Shown here one piece after another: positions 26,487-34,823 of a DNA stretch of 64,000 nucleotides. The first letter of the stretch is position 1; every line of letters begins with the position of its first letter. The notes below the pieces were generated by a model that worked only from the letters and a program-made list of their open reading frames with translations, ran no database searches and was not told where the DNA came from. The position numbers and the translations under genes are program-made. The DNA comes from Microbispora sp. NBC_01189 (GTDB lineage Bacteria > Actinomycetota > Actinomycetes > Streptosporangiales > Streptosporangiaceae), in NCBI RefSeq assembly GCF_036010665.1, contig NZ_CP108581.1, forward strand, positions 6,877,501-6,941,500. The letters are read 5' to 3'.

Positions 26487-26846
26487 AGGTGCCCGGAAGG
26501 GTGCGGTCAGCGTGGCCGGATTGAGCGGGAAGGTGTAGTTGAGCACGCCCAGCGCCTGCAGGGCTCCCCGCAGGGGATGGAAGGGCAGGTTGCCCACCAG
26601 CGTGCGGAGCACGTCGGGCCCGCTCACCGGGTACACGTCGTGGCCGCTCACCGACAGCCACAGCCGGGCCAGTTCCTCCACTCCTTCGGCGTCGGGGCGG
26701 GAGGCGTAGTAGGCGCCGTTGAGCGCCCCGATCGAGGCGCCGACCACCATGTCGGCGCGGATCCCGTGAGCGGTGAGCGCGCGGAGCATGCCGACCTGCG
26801 CGGCTCCCAGGCTGCCGCCGCCCCACAGGATGAACGCCGTCGTCAT
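26487..26846 (-). pseudogene. Patatin-like phospholipase, 3'-truncated
   Basis: From ATG 26846 the frame encodes a good patatin N-terminus: oxyanion loop GGGSLGAAQVGML and nucleophile GASIGALNGA, then LPFHPLRGAL and LNYTFPLNPATLT. Similarity stops near 26500, where the frame runs into the antisense of the preceding gene. The catalytic Asp (DGG/DGA motif) is lost, so it should be inactive. The junction next to the other gene's stop codon is AT-rich. Confidence 0.7.
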
Positions 26847-27060
26847 CGGCCGCTTCCCCACGCTCCCCCGGCCCGGTCTCCCTTCCTACCCCTACGTCCC
26901 CGTTTCACCCGCCGAAGGAAGAGGCCCCGAAAATCCGCGAATCACTCCACCCGGGACGCTTTCCTCGGAACCCTCACGGCATGAAGTGGAACGGGACATT
27001 TCCCCTTGGGATCGTGTTTATCCTGCCGGAGGCGACAGTCGAAAGGCAGGAATCTCCCCC

Positions 27061-28635
27061 ATGGCCTATGCCGATGAGATCTCTCCCATCCTCCGCGCGG
27101 CGTTCGAACTTCTGCGGGAGGCCGGACGGCCTCTGCCCCCAGGAGAAGTGCGCAAGGAAGTGGAGGAAAGAGTGCCGATCGCCCCGGAACTCCGTGCTCC
27201 CAACGCGCACGGCCAGGCGCGCTGGTGGGCACAGCTGGGATTCCGCACGGGAGAGGCCGCCTCGCTCGGCTGGATGACCAAACGGAACGGCTGGGCGATC
27301 ACGGAAGCCGGCGTCCGCGCGCTACGGGACTTCCCCGGCACCGAGTTCTACCGCGAACTGGCGCGCCAGTACCGCGCGAGGAGACTGCCGCCACAGAACA
27401 CGAACGGGCCTGAGCCCGTGCCCGCGAACACAGACGGGCCCGAGCCTGCGCCTCGGCATGACCCGACTCCGGCCGCGTTCGAGCAGTTCCAGCAGAACCT
27501 CGAGTACGCCCGGCAACTCGTCGGCGGCGGCCGCAATCTGGAGCGGCTCGCGGTCGGCTCCTTCGACGTCACCGACCTCTACCGCGCCGCCTGGTCCCAG
27601 GCCGTGGCCGCCCTCGACCACTGGGTCACGCGAGAGATCGTGGATCGGGCGATGGGCCTCGCGCTGACCCCGGAACTGCCCCGGCCTCGCAAGTTCAACA
27701 GCCTGAGCATCCCCGTCGAATTGTTCGAGAACATCCATCACCACGCCAAGCCTCTCGACGAAACGTTCCGTGCGCACCTGGAGCGGCATTTCTCCTTCAT
27801 GACCTTCCAGAACCCAGACAAGATCAAGGAAGGGTTCGCGCACGTGAGCGAGGTGAACCTCTGGGTCAGAGTCGCCGAGGTCCTGACCGCCCAGGACACC
27901 ACGAACCCGATCACCGCGGACGGCGTCCGCACCAGGCTCAGGGAGATCGCCTGGCGCCGGAACAACATCGCCCACACCGCCGACCACGATCCGGACCGGC
28001 CCGGACAGAAGATGCCGATCACCGCCAAGGAGGCGGAGACGACCATCGAATGGCTCGAAACGATGGCCATCGCCATCCAGCTGGCCCTCGGCGACTCCCT
28101 TCCGGAAGCGAGTCCTGATGCGATCCGGACCACCCCCTCGGCCGCCGAGGCAGGACAGGCCGGCCGTTCTCGAGGGAGACGCACCTGGGACGAGCCCAGC
28201 TTCCTCCAGGCCGTCGAGCGGTACTGCCCCGCCGACGTGCGCGACACGCTGCTGGCCGTCTACCGGCACGCCGAGAGCCACCCGTCCTTCCACGAGTACC
28301 ACTTCGGCGAAGGCGAGTATCCCTCGGTCACCGCCTGGTTCAATCTCGGCTCCGACAAGGGCTCCGTGTGGAGCGTCTACACCGGCCCCGCGAAGTCCGT
28401 CCTGGCCGTCAACTTCGGGTCCGTACGCAATCGCGGCGCATCGCGTGAGCGTATGGCACGGCTCGCCGAGAGGCTCAGCGTCCTTCCGGGTTCGGCCCGT
28501 CTGCGCGACCGACTCGAATCCTTCGACTATGCAAATTACCCGTCATTGCAGCCGAGTGCCCTCGCGCGACCGGAGGCCCGGGAGATCATCATCGCGGCCC
28601 TGAACGAGTTCCTGGCCGGCGGAATCCTCCTCTGA
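27061..28635 (+). CDS. Winged-helix / HEPN fusion protein, putative RNase toxin or defence protein
   Basis: 524 residues. Residues 1-100 look like an Mrr-N/winged-helix domain (ILRAAFELLREAGRPLPPGEVRKEVEERV, then GWAITEAGVRAL). A Pro/Asn linker with the repeat N-T-N/D-GPEP spans 113-134. Residues 135-355 form an all-helical domain with RNNIAH (R300-x4-H305), the catalytic signature of HEPN RNases, here of the RiboL-PSP-HEPN kind. The C-terminus (375-524, TWDEPSFLQAVERYCP) resembles a domain seen on nuclease-associated proteins. No signal or membrane segment. An RNA-cleaving stress or phage-defence role is inference from HEPN proteins in general. Convergent with an ADP-ribosylglycohydrolase-like gene 29 bases away. 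Confidence 0.72.
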   Translation: MAYADEISPILRAAFELLREAGRPLPPGEVRKEVEERVPIAPELRAPNAHGQARWWAQLGFRTGEAASLGWMTKRNGWAITEAGVRALRDFPGTEFYRELARQYRARRLPPQNTNGPEPVPANTDGPEPAPRHDPTPAAFEQFQQNLEYARQLVGGGRNLERLAVGSFDVTDLYRAAWSQAVAALDHWVTREIVDRAMGLALTPELPRPRKFNSLSIPVELFENIHHHAKPLDETFRAHLERHFSFMTFQNPDKIKEGFAHVSEVNLWVRVAEVLTAQDTTNPITADGVRTRLREIAWRRNNIAHTADHDPDRPGQKMPITAKEAETTIEWLETMAIAIQLALGDSLPEASPDAIRTTPSAAEAGQAGRSRGRRTWDEPSFLQAVERYCPADVRDTLLAVYRHAESHPSFHEYHFGEGEYPSVTAWFNLGSDKGSVWSVYTGPAKSVLAVNFGSVRNRGASRERMARLAERLSVLPGSARLRDRLESFDYANYPSLQPSALARPEAREIIIAALNEFLAGGILL

Positions 28636-28664
28636 GCCCGCAATCGGAGAGCGCCCTCTCGCCA

Positions 28665-29723
28665 TCACCAGCCCGGGTAGCGCTCGAGCCAGAAGGGGTC
28701 GTGCGGAGGTGCGTACTCACTGCCGCCCGGGCTCTCGGTCACCTCCGCCACCAGGTCACGTGCGAGGGTGTCGAGGAGCCAGGCCGACTCCAGCCTGCTG
28801 AGGAGCTCGACCGGCCACACCTCGACCCCGTACAGGGCCCCGAGGATCGCGCCGGTGACGGCGGCGACGGAACTTCCGTCAGGCGCCAAGGCCGCGAAGC
28901 TCAGGGCCTCCATCGCCTCGTCCGGCTCATCGCAGGAGCCGGCGACGTACGTGGCACCGAGCAGAGCCGACGGGGCGGTGGCGTCGGGAGCGGCCTGCGC
29001 CAGCTGGTCCTTCCGCCGAGGCGTCCGCCGCGCCTGGGCGAAGACCGCACGAGCCCTGCCGAGGACGGCCGCCACGTCCGGCGACCGGAGCGGGCCGGGA
29101 TCGTGCCCCGCCGCCTCTGCGAGGGAACCGGCGGACAGGCACCGCCCGGTCAGAACCGCGGCCGCCGCCGTCGCGTTATACGCGAGCGGGTCTCCGTGGG
29201 TCAGCGCCGCCACGTCACGGGCGAGATCGGCGAGCCCGTCCGCGCTCATCGTCCTGGACAGAGCGGCCAGCGGCAGAGACCGGGCGACGGCGTGCCAACC
29301 GCGGCTGGACGTGGCCGGATGACTGGTGCTGCCCTGCTCCGGCTGGTTCAGCGCCTTGACGGTGGCGGGTGCCGATCCGCGCCGCTCCCGCAGTAGCGGG
29401 ACGTCGGCGAGCCATCCGTCCGGCCAGCCCACTGATCCTTCCGACCAGTGCCGATGATGCTCGTGGACCTCGATGCCCTGCAACGCGGCCCACCGGCAGT
29501 AGGCGTGCCAGATCACCGACGGCGGGTGACAGATCCCCCTGTGCGATACGCGAACGGACGCGCGGATGACGCCTTCGATCGTGAAGGCCGCGAGCTGGGC
29601 GCCGACCCCGGTCCGGACAGGCCCGGAGGTGGGCGCCGTACCACGGCCCAGGCTCTCGCCCAGCGCGAGGCCCAGCACCAGGCCGCGGACCCGGTTGGCC
29701 CAGGTGGCCTGCTTCGCACTCAT
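28665..29723 (-). CDS. ADP-ribosylglycohydrolase-like protein with altered metal-site motifs
   Basis: 352 residues with the all-helical DraG/ARH pattern: GLVLGLALGESLG, LAAFTIEGVIRA, and C-terminal LSFAALAPDGSSVAAVTGAILGALYG. The usual metal ligands are changed: GD becomes GE in the first motif, the TDDT element is missing, and the late DxDT-like motif reads APDGSSVAAV. It may bind ADP-ribose or be inactive as a hydrolase. GAGGGG stands upstream of ATG 29723, and it follows the acyl-CoA dehydrogenase gene by 11 bases, so the two could be co-transcribed. Confidence 0.82.
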   Translation of the reverse strand: MSAKQATWANRVRGLVLGLALGESLGRGTAPTSGPVRTGVGAQLAAFTIEGVIRASVRVSHRGICHPPSVIWHAYCRWAALQGIEVHEHHRHWSEGSVGWPDGWLADVPLLRERRGSAPATVKALNQPEQGSTSHPATSSRGWHAVARSLPLAALSRTMSADGLADLARDVAALTHGDPLAYNATAAAAVLTGRCLSAGSLAEAAGHDPGPLRSPDVAAVLGRARAVFAQARRTPRRKDQLAQAAPDATAPSALLGATYVAGSCDEPDEAMEALSFAALAPDGSSVAAVTGAILGALYGVEVWPVELLSRLESAWLLDTLARDLVAEVTESPGGSEYAPPHDPFWLERYPGW

Positions 29724-29734
29724 GTGATGGCCCC

Positions 29735-30946
29735 TCAGCGGACGGGGAGGCCGGTGACGGCGCGGCCGATGATGAGGCGCTGGATCTCGGAGGTGCCCTC
29801 GAAGATGGTGTAGATCTTGGCGTCACGGTGGAAGCGCTCCACCGGGTGCTCGCGGGTGTAGCCGGCCCCGCCGAGGATCTGGATGGCCTGCTCGGTCACC
29901 CAGACGGCGGTCTCGCTCGCGACCAGCTTGCTCATCGAGCCCTCGGCCTGCTCGAACGGCCGCCCCTGGCGGGCCATCCAGGCGGCCCGCCAGGTCATCA
30001 GGCGGGCGACGTCCACCCGGGTGGCCATGTCCGCGAGCAGGAACGCGATGGCCTGGTTCTCCCCGATCCTGCGGCCGAACTGCTCGCGCTCCCGCGCGTA
30101 GTCGCGGGCGTACTCGAAGGCGGCGCGGGCGATGCCCACGGCCATCGCGGCGACCGTGGGACGGGTGGTCTCGAACGTGCGCATCGCGGCCTGCCCGCCG
30201 GCCCGCGCACCGGCGCGCACCCGGGCCAGCCGCTCGTCCAGCTTCTCCTTGCCGCCGAGCAGGCACCGGCCGGGCACCCGTACGTCCTCGAGGACGACCT
30301 CGGCCGTGTGCGAGGCGCGGATGCCGTGCTTCCTGAACTTCTGGCCCTGCGACAGGCCCGGCGTGCCGGGCGGGACCACGAAGGACGCCTGACCCCGGGT
30401 GCCCAGCGACGGGTCGACCGAGGCCACGACGACGTGGACGGAGGCGATGCCGCCGTTGGTCGCCCAGGTCTTCACGCCGTTCAGGACCCACTCGTCCTTC
30501 GCCTCGTCGTGGACGGCCCGCGTCCTGATCGCGCCGACGTCGCTGCCCGCGTCGGGCTCGGAGGAGCAGAACGCGCCGAGCCTGACGTCGTCGGGGGTGC
30601 CGAACATCTCGGGCAGCCACTCCCCCATCTGCTCGGGGGTGCCGTTGGAGGCGAGGGCGGCGGCGGCCAGGCCGGTGCCGACGATGGACAGGCCGATCCC
30701 GGCGTCACCCCAGAACAGCTCCTCGAACGCCACCGGCAGACCGAGCCCCGACTCCTCGAACCACTGCTGGGCGAAGAAGTCCAGCGAGTACAGCCCGACC
30801 TTGGCGGCCTCCTGGATCACCGGCCAGGGCGTCTCCTCACGCTCGTCCCATTCCGCCCCGGCGGGCCGGATGACGTCCCGGGCGAACTCGTGGACCCAGT
30901 CGCGCACCTCGCGGACGTCGTCGCTCAACTCCGGGCAGAAGGTCAT
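29735..30946 (-). CDS. Acyl-CoA dehydrogenase
   Basis: 403 residues with the three-domain ACAD layout: a helical N-terminus, a beta domain (AFCSSEPDAGSDVGAIRTRA, then WATNGG), and a helical C-terminus (REREQFGRRIGENQAIAFLLADM). The catalytic Glu is probably that in YTIFEGTSEIQRLIIGRA. It is an FAD enzyme that makes a trans-2,3 double bond in an acyl-CoA. A perfect 8-bp-arm palindrome lies 22 bases before the ATG, suggesting repression by a TetR-like lipid regulator that is not encoded next to it. Confidence 0.95.
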   Translation of the reverse strand: MTFCPELSDDVREVRDWVHEFARDVIRPAGAEWDEREETPWPVIQEAAKVGLYSLDFFAQQWFEESGLGLPVAFEELFWGDAGIGLSIVGTGLAAAALASNGTPEQMGEWLPEMFGTPDDVRLGAFCSSEPDAGSDVGAIRTRAVHDEAKDEWVLNGVKTWATNGGIASVHVVVASVDPSLGTRGQASFVVPPGTPGLSQGQKFRKHGIRASHTAEVVLEDVRVPGRCLLGGKEKLDERLARVRAGARAGGQAAMRTFETTRPTVAAMAVGIARAAFEYARDYAREREQFGRRIGENQAIAFLLADMATRVDVARLMTWRAAWMARQGRPFEQAEGSMSKLVASETAVWVTEQAIQILGGAGYTREHPVERFHRDAKIYTIFEGTSEIQRLIIGRAVTGLPVR

Positions 30947-30967
30947 CGGGGGCCTCTCCTCTCCACA

Positions 30968-30986
30968 GTGTTACCAACGGTAACAC
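30968..30986. promoter_or_regulatory. Operator-like palindrome before the acyl-CoA dehydrogenase gene
   Basis: GTGTTACC (30968-30975) / GGTAACAC (30979-30986), perfect arms with three bases between. Half-site GGTAACAC recurs upstream of the esterase gene at 46065-46072. Confidence 0.65.
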
Positions 30987-31003
30987 CCCTGCGAGGGCAC
31001 CGC

Positions 31004-31993
31004 TCAGCGCAGGCGGGACGCGTACTGCGGGACCGTCGCCATCGGCGGCCGCTCGGCCACCGCGACGTCCCGCGTGACCGCGCGGTGCCCGGCGTGGCCC
31101 CGCTCGAACTGCACCAGCCGGGACGACGGCTCGTGCAGCGGAATGATCCGGTCCTGGCGTTCCAGCCGGGCCCAGGCGGTGTGCATGATCTGCCCGGCCA
31201 TCCGGCCGAGCGCCTCCGTCGACTGGTGCGAGTGGATCCGGCGGCCCAGGTCGACCTGGGCGAGCGCGTCGAGCCCCACCTGGTCGAGCAGGTCGATGAG
31301 GAGCCCCAGCTCCACGCCGTACCCGGTGACGAACGGCACCCGCTCCAGGACCGCGCGGCGGCCGGCGTACTCGCCCGCGAGCGGCTGCACGAACCCCGCG
31401 AGCAGCGGCCAGTGCAGGTTGAGCAGCGGCCGGGCGACCAGCTCGGTGACCCTGCCCCCCGCGTTCGGCTCGGCCGCCCCGAGCAGCGGCCGGTCGTAGC
31501 ACGCCTTGACGTACGCGACCGAGGGGTCGGCCAGCAGCGGCCCGAGCAGGCCGGTCACGAACGAGGTCCGGAACTCGCGCAGATCGGCGTCGACGAACAC
31601 CACCAGGTCACCGGTGGTCACGGCGAGGGACTTCCACAGCACCTCGCCCTTGCCGTCGTGGCGCGGGTCGTCCAGCTCGGGAAGGATCTCGTCCTGCGCG
31701 AAGACCTTCGCGCCGGCGCGTAACGCCCGCACCGCCGTCCCGTCCGAGGACCGGGAGTCGATCACCACCAGCTCGTCCACCAGAGGGACGGCCTCCACCA
31801 GCTCGCGGCGGACCGCGGCGACGATCTCCCCGACCGTCTCCGCCTCGTTCCTGGCGGGCAGCACCACCGAGATCCTGCTGTCCCCCTTGGCGGACAGCAG
31901 GGCGCGGACCGGCCAGTCCGCCGCCGACGAAGTACGCCGGGCCAGCCAGGCCTCCACCTCAGGCAGCACGCGCTCTCCCCCCGTCCGCCGCAT
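31004..31993 (-). CDS. gpgS: Glucosyl-3-phosphoglycerate synthase
   Basis: 329 residues, GT-A fold of family GT81. Landmarks are SVVLPARNEAETVGEIV, VVIDSRSSDGT, the metal-binding FVDADLREF, and VKACYDRPL followed by GGRVTELVARPLLNL. It transfers glucose from an NDP-glucose to 3-phosphoglycerate, the first step to glucosylglycerate and methylglucose lipopolysaccharides in actinobacteria. It follows the MFS gene by ten bases on the same strand, so it may share that transcript. Confidence 0.93.
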   Translation of the reverse strand: MRRTGGERVLPEVEAWLARRTSSAADWPVRALLSAKGDSRISVVLPARNEAETVGEIVAAVRRELVEAVPLVDELVVIDSRSSDGTAVRALRAGAKVFAQDEILPELDDPRHDGKGEVLWKSLAVTTGDLVVFVDADLREFRTSFVTGLLGPLLADPSVAYVKACYDRPLLGAAEPNAGGRVTELVARPLLNLHWPLLAGFVQPLAGEYAGRRAVLERVPFVTGYGVELGLLIDLLDQVGLDALAQVDLGRRIHSHQSTEALGRMAGQIMHTAWARLERQDRIIPLHEPSSRLVQFERGHAGHRAVTRDVAVAERPPMATVPQYASRLR

Positions 31994-32003
31994 CCGACAA
32001 GGC

Positions 32004-33209
32004 TCACCTTATGCGGCGGCCGGACGACGCGATCAGGACGAGCCCCCCTCCCAGCGCGAGCACCCCCGCCACGCCGCACATGAGGGCGGCGAAGCCGTAC
32101 GGCGCGGCGGCCGAGGCGGCGACCGGGCCGAGGCTCGCCCCGGTGAACAGGAAGAACGTGAACAGGGAGACGGCGGTGGCCCGAGCAGGACCGGCGAGCA
32201 GACCCACGGTCTCGATCACGGCGGGGGCGGTGACGCCGATCGCGAAGGCGAAGACGGCCAGCAGCACCGCCAGCCCCGCGACGCCGGGGGCGGTCACCCC
32301 GACCACGAGTGCGATCACCGCGGCGGCTCCGAGCATCATCGCCGCCCTGCGCGCCGGGGAGAACCGGGTGAGGTACGGCGTCACGAACGGGATCGCGGCG
32401 ATCGCCGGCAGCGCGGTGGCCCGCAGCGTCAGCAGCGCGGCGGGGTCACCGGCGATGCCCGCCGGGCCTTCCAGCTGCAACGCGGTGTAGAGGGCGACGA
32501 ACGCGCCGAGCACCGTCAGCGTGGCGGCGTACATCAGCACCAGGCGCGGGTCGCGCAGCAGGATCGGCACGGCGGCGTAGGGGTTCCCCCCGGCCCCGCT
32601 GGTCGTGTCGGGCAGCATCACGCGCCGCAGCACCACGGTCATGACGGCGAACGCGGCGCCGCCGAGCAGGAAGACCGGCCTCCATCCGAGCAGGTCCGCG
32701 AGGGCCTTGCCGGCGAGCTGGGCCACCACGGCCGAGGCGAACAGCGCGCTGACCACGGAGGTCATCGTCACAGCCCGGCGGCGGGGCTCGACGCGCTCGG
32801 CGATGTACGCGAACGCGGTGGGGGCGAAGACGGCGGTGGTGACGCCCTCGGCCACCCGCAGGGCGAGCGCCGCCCCGGGTCCGGGGCTCAGCGCGACCGC
32901 GGTGGTGGTCACGGCCGTGGCCGCCATGCCCCAGGTCATCACGCGGCGCCTGCCGAACAGGTCGGACAGCGGGCCGAACAGCAGGAAGCCGCCCGCGTAG
33001 CCGAGGCCGAACGCGCTGACGAGCCAGGTCAGGACGGCGGCGGGGGCGCCCCACTCGGCCGACATCCGGGCCAGCATCGGGATCACGACGTAGAGGTGCC
33101 CCGTGGCGAGGAGCCCGGCCGGCACGAACGCGGCCACGGTGCGGCGCGGCGGCGCGTACGTCGCGTCGGCGGCAGCGGGTGGGCGGAGGGCGGACGTCGA
33201 TGTGCTCAT
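32004..33209 (-). CDS. MFS transporter (DHA1-like drug efflux type)
   Basis: 401 residues with twelve predicted membrane helices. The loop 2-3 motif GPLSDLFGRRRVM and the motif-C-like region in helix 5 suggest a proton-driven exporter. ATG 33209 has no strong ribosome site. Divergent from a TetR gene; two copies of a 15-base element lie 17-50 bases upstream of its start, so it is probably repressed by that TetR. The substrate is unknown. Confidence 0.92.
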   Translation of the reverse strand: MSTSTSALRPPAAADATYAPPRRTVAAFVPAGLLATGHLYVVIPMLARMSAEWGAPAAVLTWLVSAFGLGYAGGFLLFGPLSDLFGRRRVMTWGMAATAVTTTAVALSPGPGAALALRVAEGVTTAVFAPTAFAYIAERVEPRRRAVTMTSVVSALFASAVVAQLAGKALADLLGWRPVFLLGGAAFAVMTVVLRRVMLPDTTSGAGGNPYAAVPILLRDPRLVLMYAATLTVLGAFVALYTALQLEGPAGIAGDPAALLTLRATALPAIAAIPFVTPYLTRFSPARRAAMMLGAAAVIALVVGVTAPGVAGLAVLLAVFAFAIGVTAPAVIETVGLLAGPARATAVSLFTFFLFTGASLGPVAASAAAPYGFAALMCGVAGVLALGGGLVLIASSGRRIR

Positions 33210-33224
33210 GGCCGGGAAAGCTAG

Positions 33225-33259
33225 CCAACCAACCAGTTGGATGTCAACCAACCAGTTGG
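33225..33259. promoter_or_regulatory. Duplicated operator for the divergent TetR/MFS pair
   Basis: CAACCAACCAGTTGG occurs at 33226-33240 and 33245-33259 (19-base period). Each contains CCAAC-CA-GTTGG inverted arms. Two helical-turn spacing and position over the MFS promoter fit a TetR dimer pair. Confidence 0.75.
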
Positions 33260-33315
33260 TGGCCGGTTCGGTATGCTGGGCGCGTCGGCTTGCGAAGACC
33301 GTCAGTGCCGCTCCC

Positions 33316-33359
33316 GAACCCGTCCGTCCCCGCTCGTGAACCCGTCCGTCCCCGCTCGT
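33316..33359 (+). repeat. Perfect 22-bp tandem duplication upstream of tetR
   Basis: The unit GAACCCGTCCGTCCCCGCTCGT is present twice, head to tail, ending 18 bases before the TetR ATG. It may lie in the 5' leader. Confidence 0.85.
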
Positions 33360-33377
33360 GAACACGGAGGAAGGCCG

Positions 33378-33977
33378 ATGCCGCCCCGCAAAGACGCCAA
33401 GGACCCCACCGCCGCCACCAAGGCCGCCCTGCTGGAGGCCGCGCGCGCGGAGTTCGCGGCGTACGGCGTGGCGGGTGCCAGGGTGGACCGCATCGCCGAT
33501 CGGGCGGGGGTCAACAAGGAGCGGATCTACGGTCACTTCGGCAGCAAGGAGAAGCTGTTCGACACCGTCGTCGCGGCGGCGCTGGACGAGATGACCGAGG
33601 CCGTCGCCATGCCCGGCGACGACCCCGCCGACTACGTGAGCAGGCTGTTCGACTACTACGCCGCCCACCCCGACGTCGTACGGCTGATGATGTGGGAGGC
33701 GCTGCACTACCGGAGCGAGGACGCCCTGCTCCCCGGCCAGGAGCGCCGGGTGGACAAGTGCCACTCGAAGACCGTCTCACTGGCCGCCGGGCTCGGCCGG
33801 GAGCCCGACGCGGCGATGGCCCGCACGCTGTTCACGCTCATCGGCATGGCCATGTGGCCGAGCGCCATGCCACAGCTCGCGCGGATCACGGCCGGCGAGG
33901 ACGCGACGACCCCCGAGGGCCGCGAGGCGCTACGCGGGCACCTCATAGCGTTCGTCCGCGCCGCCGTCCGGGACTGA
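33378..33977 (+). CDS. TetR-family regulator
   Basis: 199 residues. N-terminal HTH: LLEAARAEFAAYGVAGARVDRIADRAGVNKERIYGHFGSKEKLFDTVV. The C-terminal ligand domain is of the general TetR type (RLFDYYAAHPDVVRLMMWEAL). ATG 33378 follows GGAGGAAGG. Divergent from the MFS exporter, which it probably represses. Confidence 0.93.
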   Translation: MPPRKDAKDPTAATKAALLEAARAEFAAYGVAGARVDRIADRAGVNKERIYGHFGSKEKLFDTVVAAALDEMTEAVAMPGDDPADYVSRLFDYYAAHPDVVRLMMWEALHYRSEDALLPGQERRVDKCHSKTVSLAAGLGREPDAAMARTLFTLIGMAMWPSAMPQLARITAGEDATTPEGREALRGHLIAFVRAAVRD

Positions 33978-34006
33978 CCCCGGCGGGTCGGCCTCGGGGG
34001 CACTCG

Positions 34007-34807
34007 CTACGGCTCTCGCGGGGTCTGCCCGCCGATGATTTCCAGCAACGCCGCGTGCGTCTCCCGGTCGGCCGCCGCGACGAGCCCGCCTGCCCCGGTG
34101 TGCGGCGGCTGACCGCGCAAATCGGTCACCACACACCCGGCGGCCCGGCACAGCGCGATCCCCGCGGCGAAGTGCACGCTGTCTCGCAGGTGGCCGTCGG
34201 TGACGTAGGCGGCCCTCCGGCCGGCCGCGACCCACGCCACCGCCAGCGTGGTGGAGACGACGCGCGGGCGGAAACGCCCGGCGAACCCGGGGTCGGCGAG
34301 CAGCAGGGCCGCCCGGAAGCCCGGCGCGTTCGGGAACGGCGGATCGAGGTTGACGTCCACCAGCCGGGAGCCGGGTGACGGGGTGAGCCTATGGTCCTCG
34401 CCGTCGTGGCGGGCCCAGGAGCCGACGCCGTCCGTCCAGAACACCTCGCCGGTGAACGGGTCCGCCGAGGCCGCCGCCGTCACCTCGGAGCCCGCGCGCA
34501 GGGCGACGTTCACCGCGACCAGCATGCTCCGGGCGGCGTAGTTCAGCGTGCCGCAGAGGGGATCGACCAGCCACACGCGCTCCGCGCCGTGCGGGCCGGC
34601 GAGTCCGCTCTCCTCGCCGATCACGCCGTCGTACGGCCGGGCGCCGCGCAGGACGTCGAGGATCGCCTTCTCCGCCTCGACGTCCGCCGCCGTCGCGAAG
34701 TCGCCCCCGCCCTTGTCGAAGCGCGTCATTGACGTCCCGTACATGGCGCGCACGACGTCCGCGCCCGCCCGCGCCGCCGTGCGGGCCAGTTCCCCGTCCG
34801 TGATCAT
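34007..34807 (-). CDS. Inositol monophosphatase-like protein with altered metal motif
   Basis: 266 residues, IMPase/FBPase fold. GEESG gives the first metal Glu, but the usual DPxDGTxN reads VDPLCGTLNYA, with Cys in place of the second Asp, and the late WDxAAG motif reads VHFAAG without the Asp. I recall this Cys variant from other actinobacteria, so it is likely a conserved sub-family rather than a sequencing fault. Catalysis may differ or be lost. It lies 16 bases after the RamB-like gene and on the same strand. Confidence 0.8.
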   Translation of the reverse strand: MITDGELARTAARAGADVVRAMYGTSMTRFDKGGGDFATAADVEAEKAILDVLRGARPYDGVIGEESGLAGPHGAERVWLVDPLCGTLNYAARSMLVAVNVALRAGSEVTAAASADPFTGEVFWTDGVGSWARHDGEDHRLTPSPGSRLVDVNLDPPFPNAPGFRAALLLADPGFAGRFRPRVVSTTLAVAWVAAGRRAAYVTDGHLRDSVHFAAGIALCRAAGCVVTDLRGQPPHTGAGGLVAAADRETHAALLEIIGGQTPREP

Positions 34808-34823
34808 CTGTGCGGCGTACGGC

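Noticed and set aside
26487-26846. Reading the patatin frame onward to 25965 as an intact gene
   Set aside because: The extra 500 bases are antisense to the 3' end of the helical-repeat gene and carry no patatin Asp motif.
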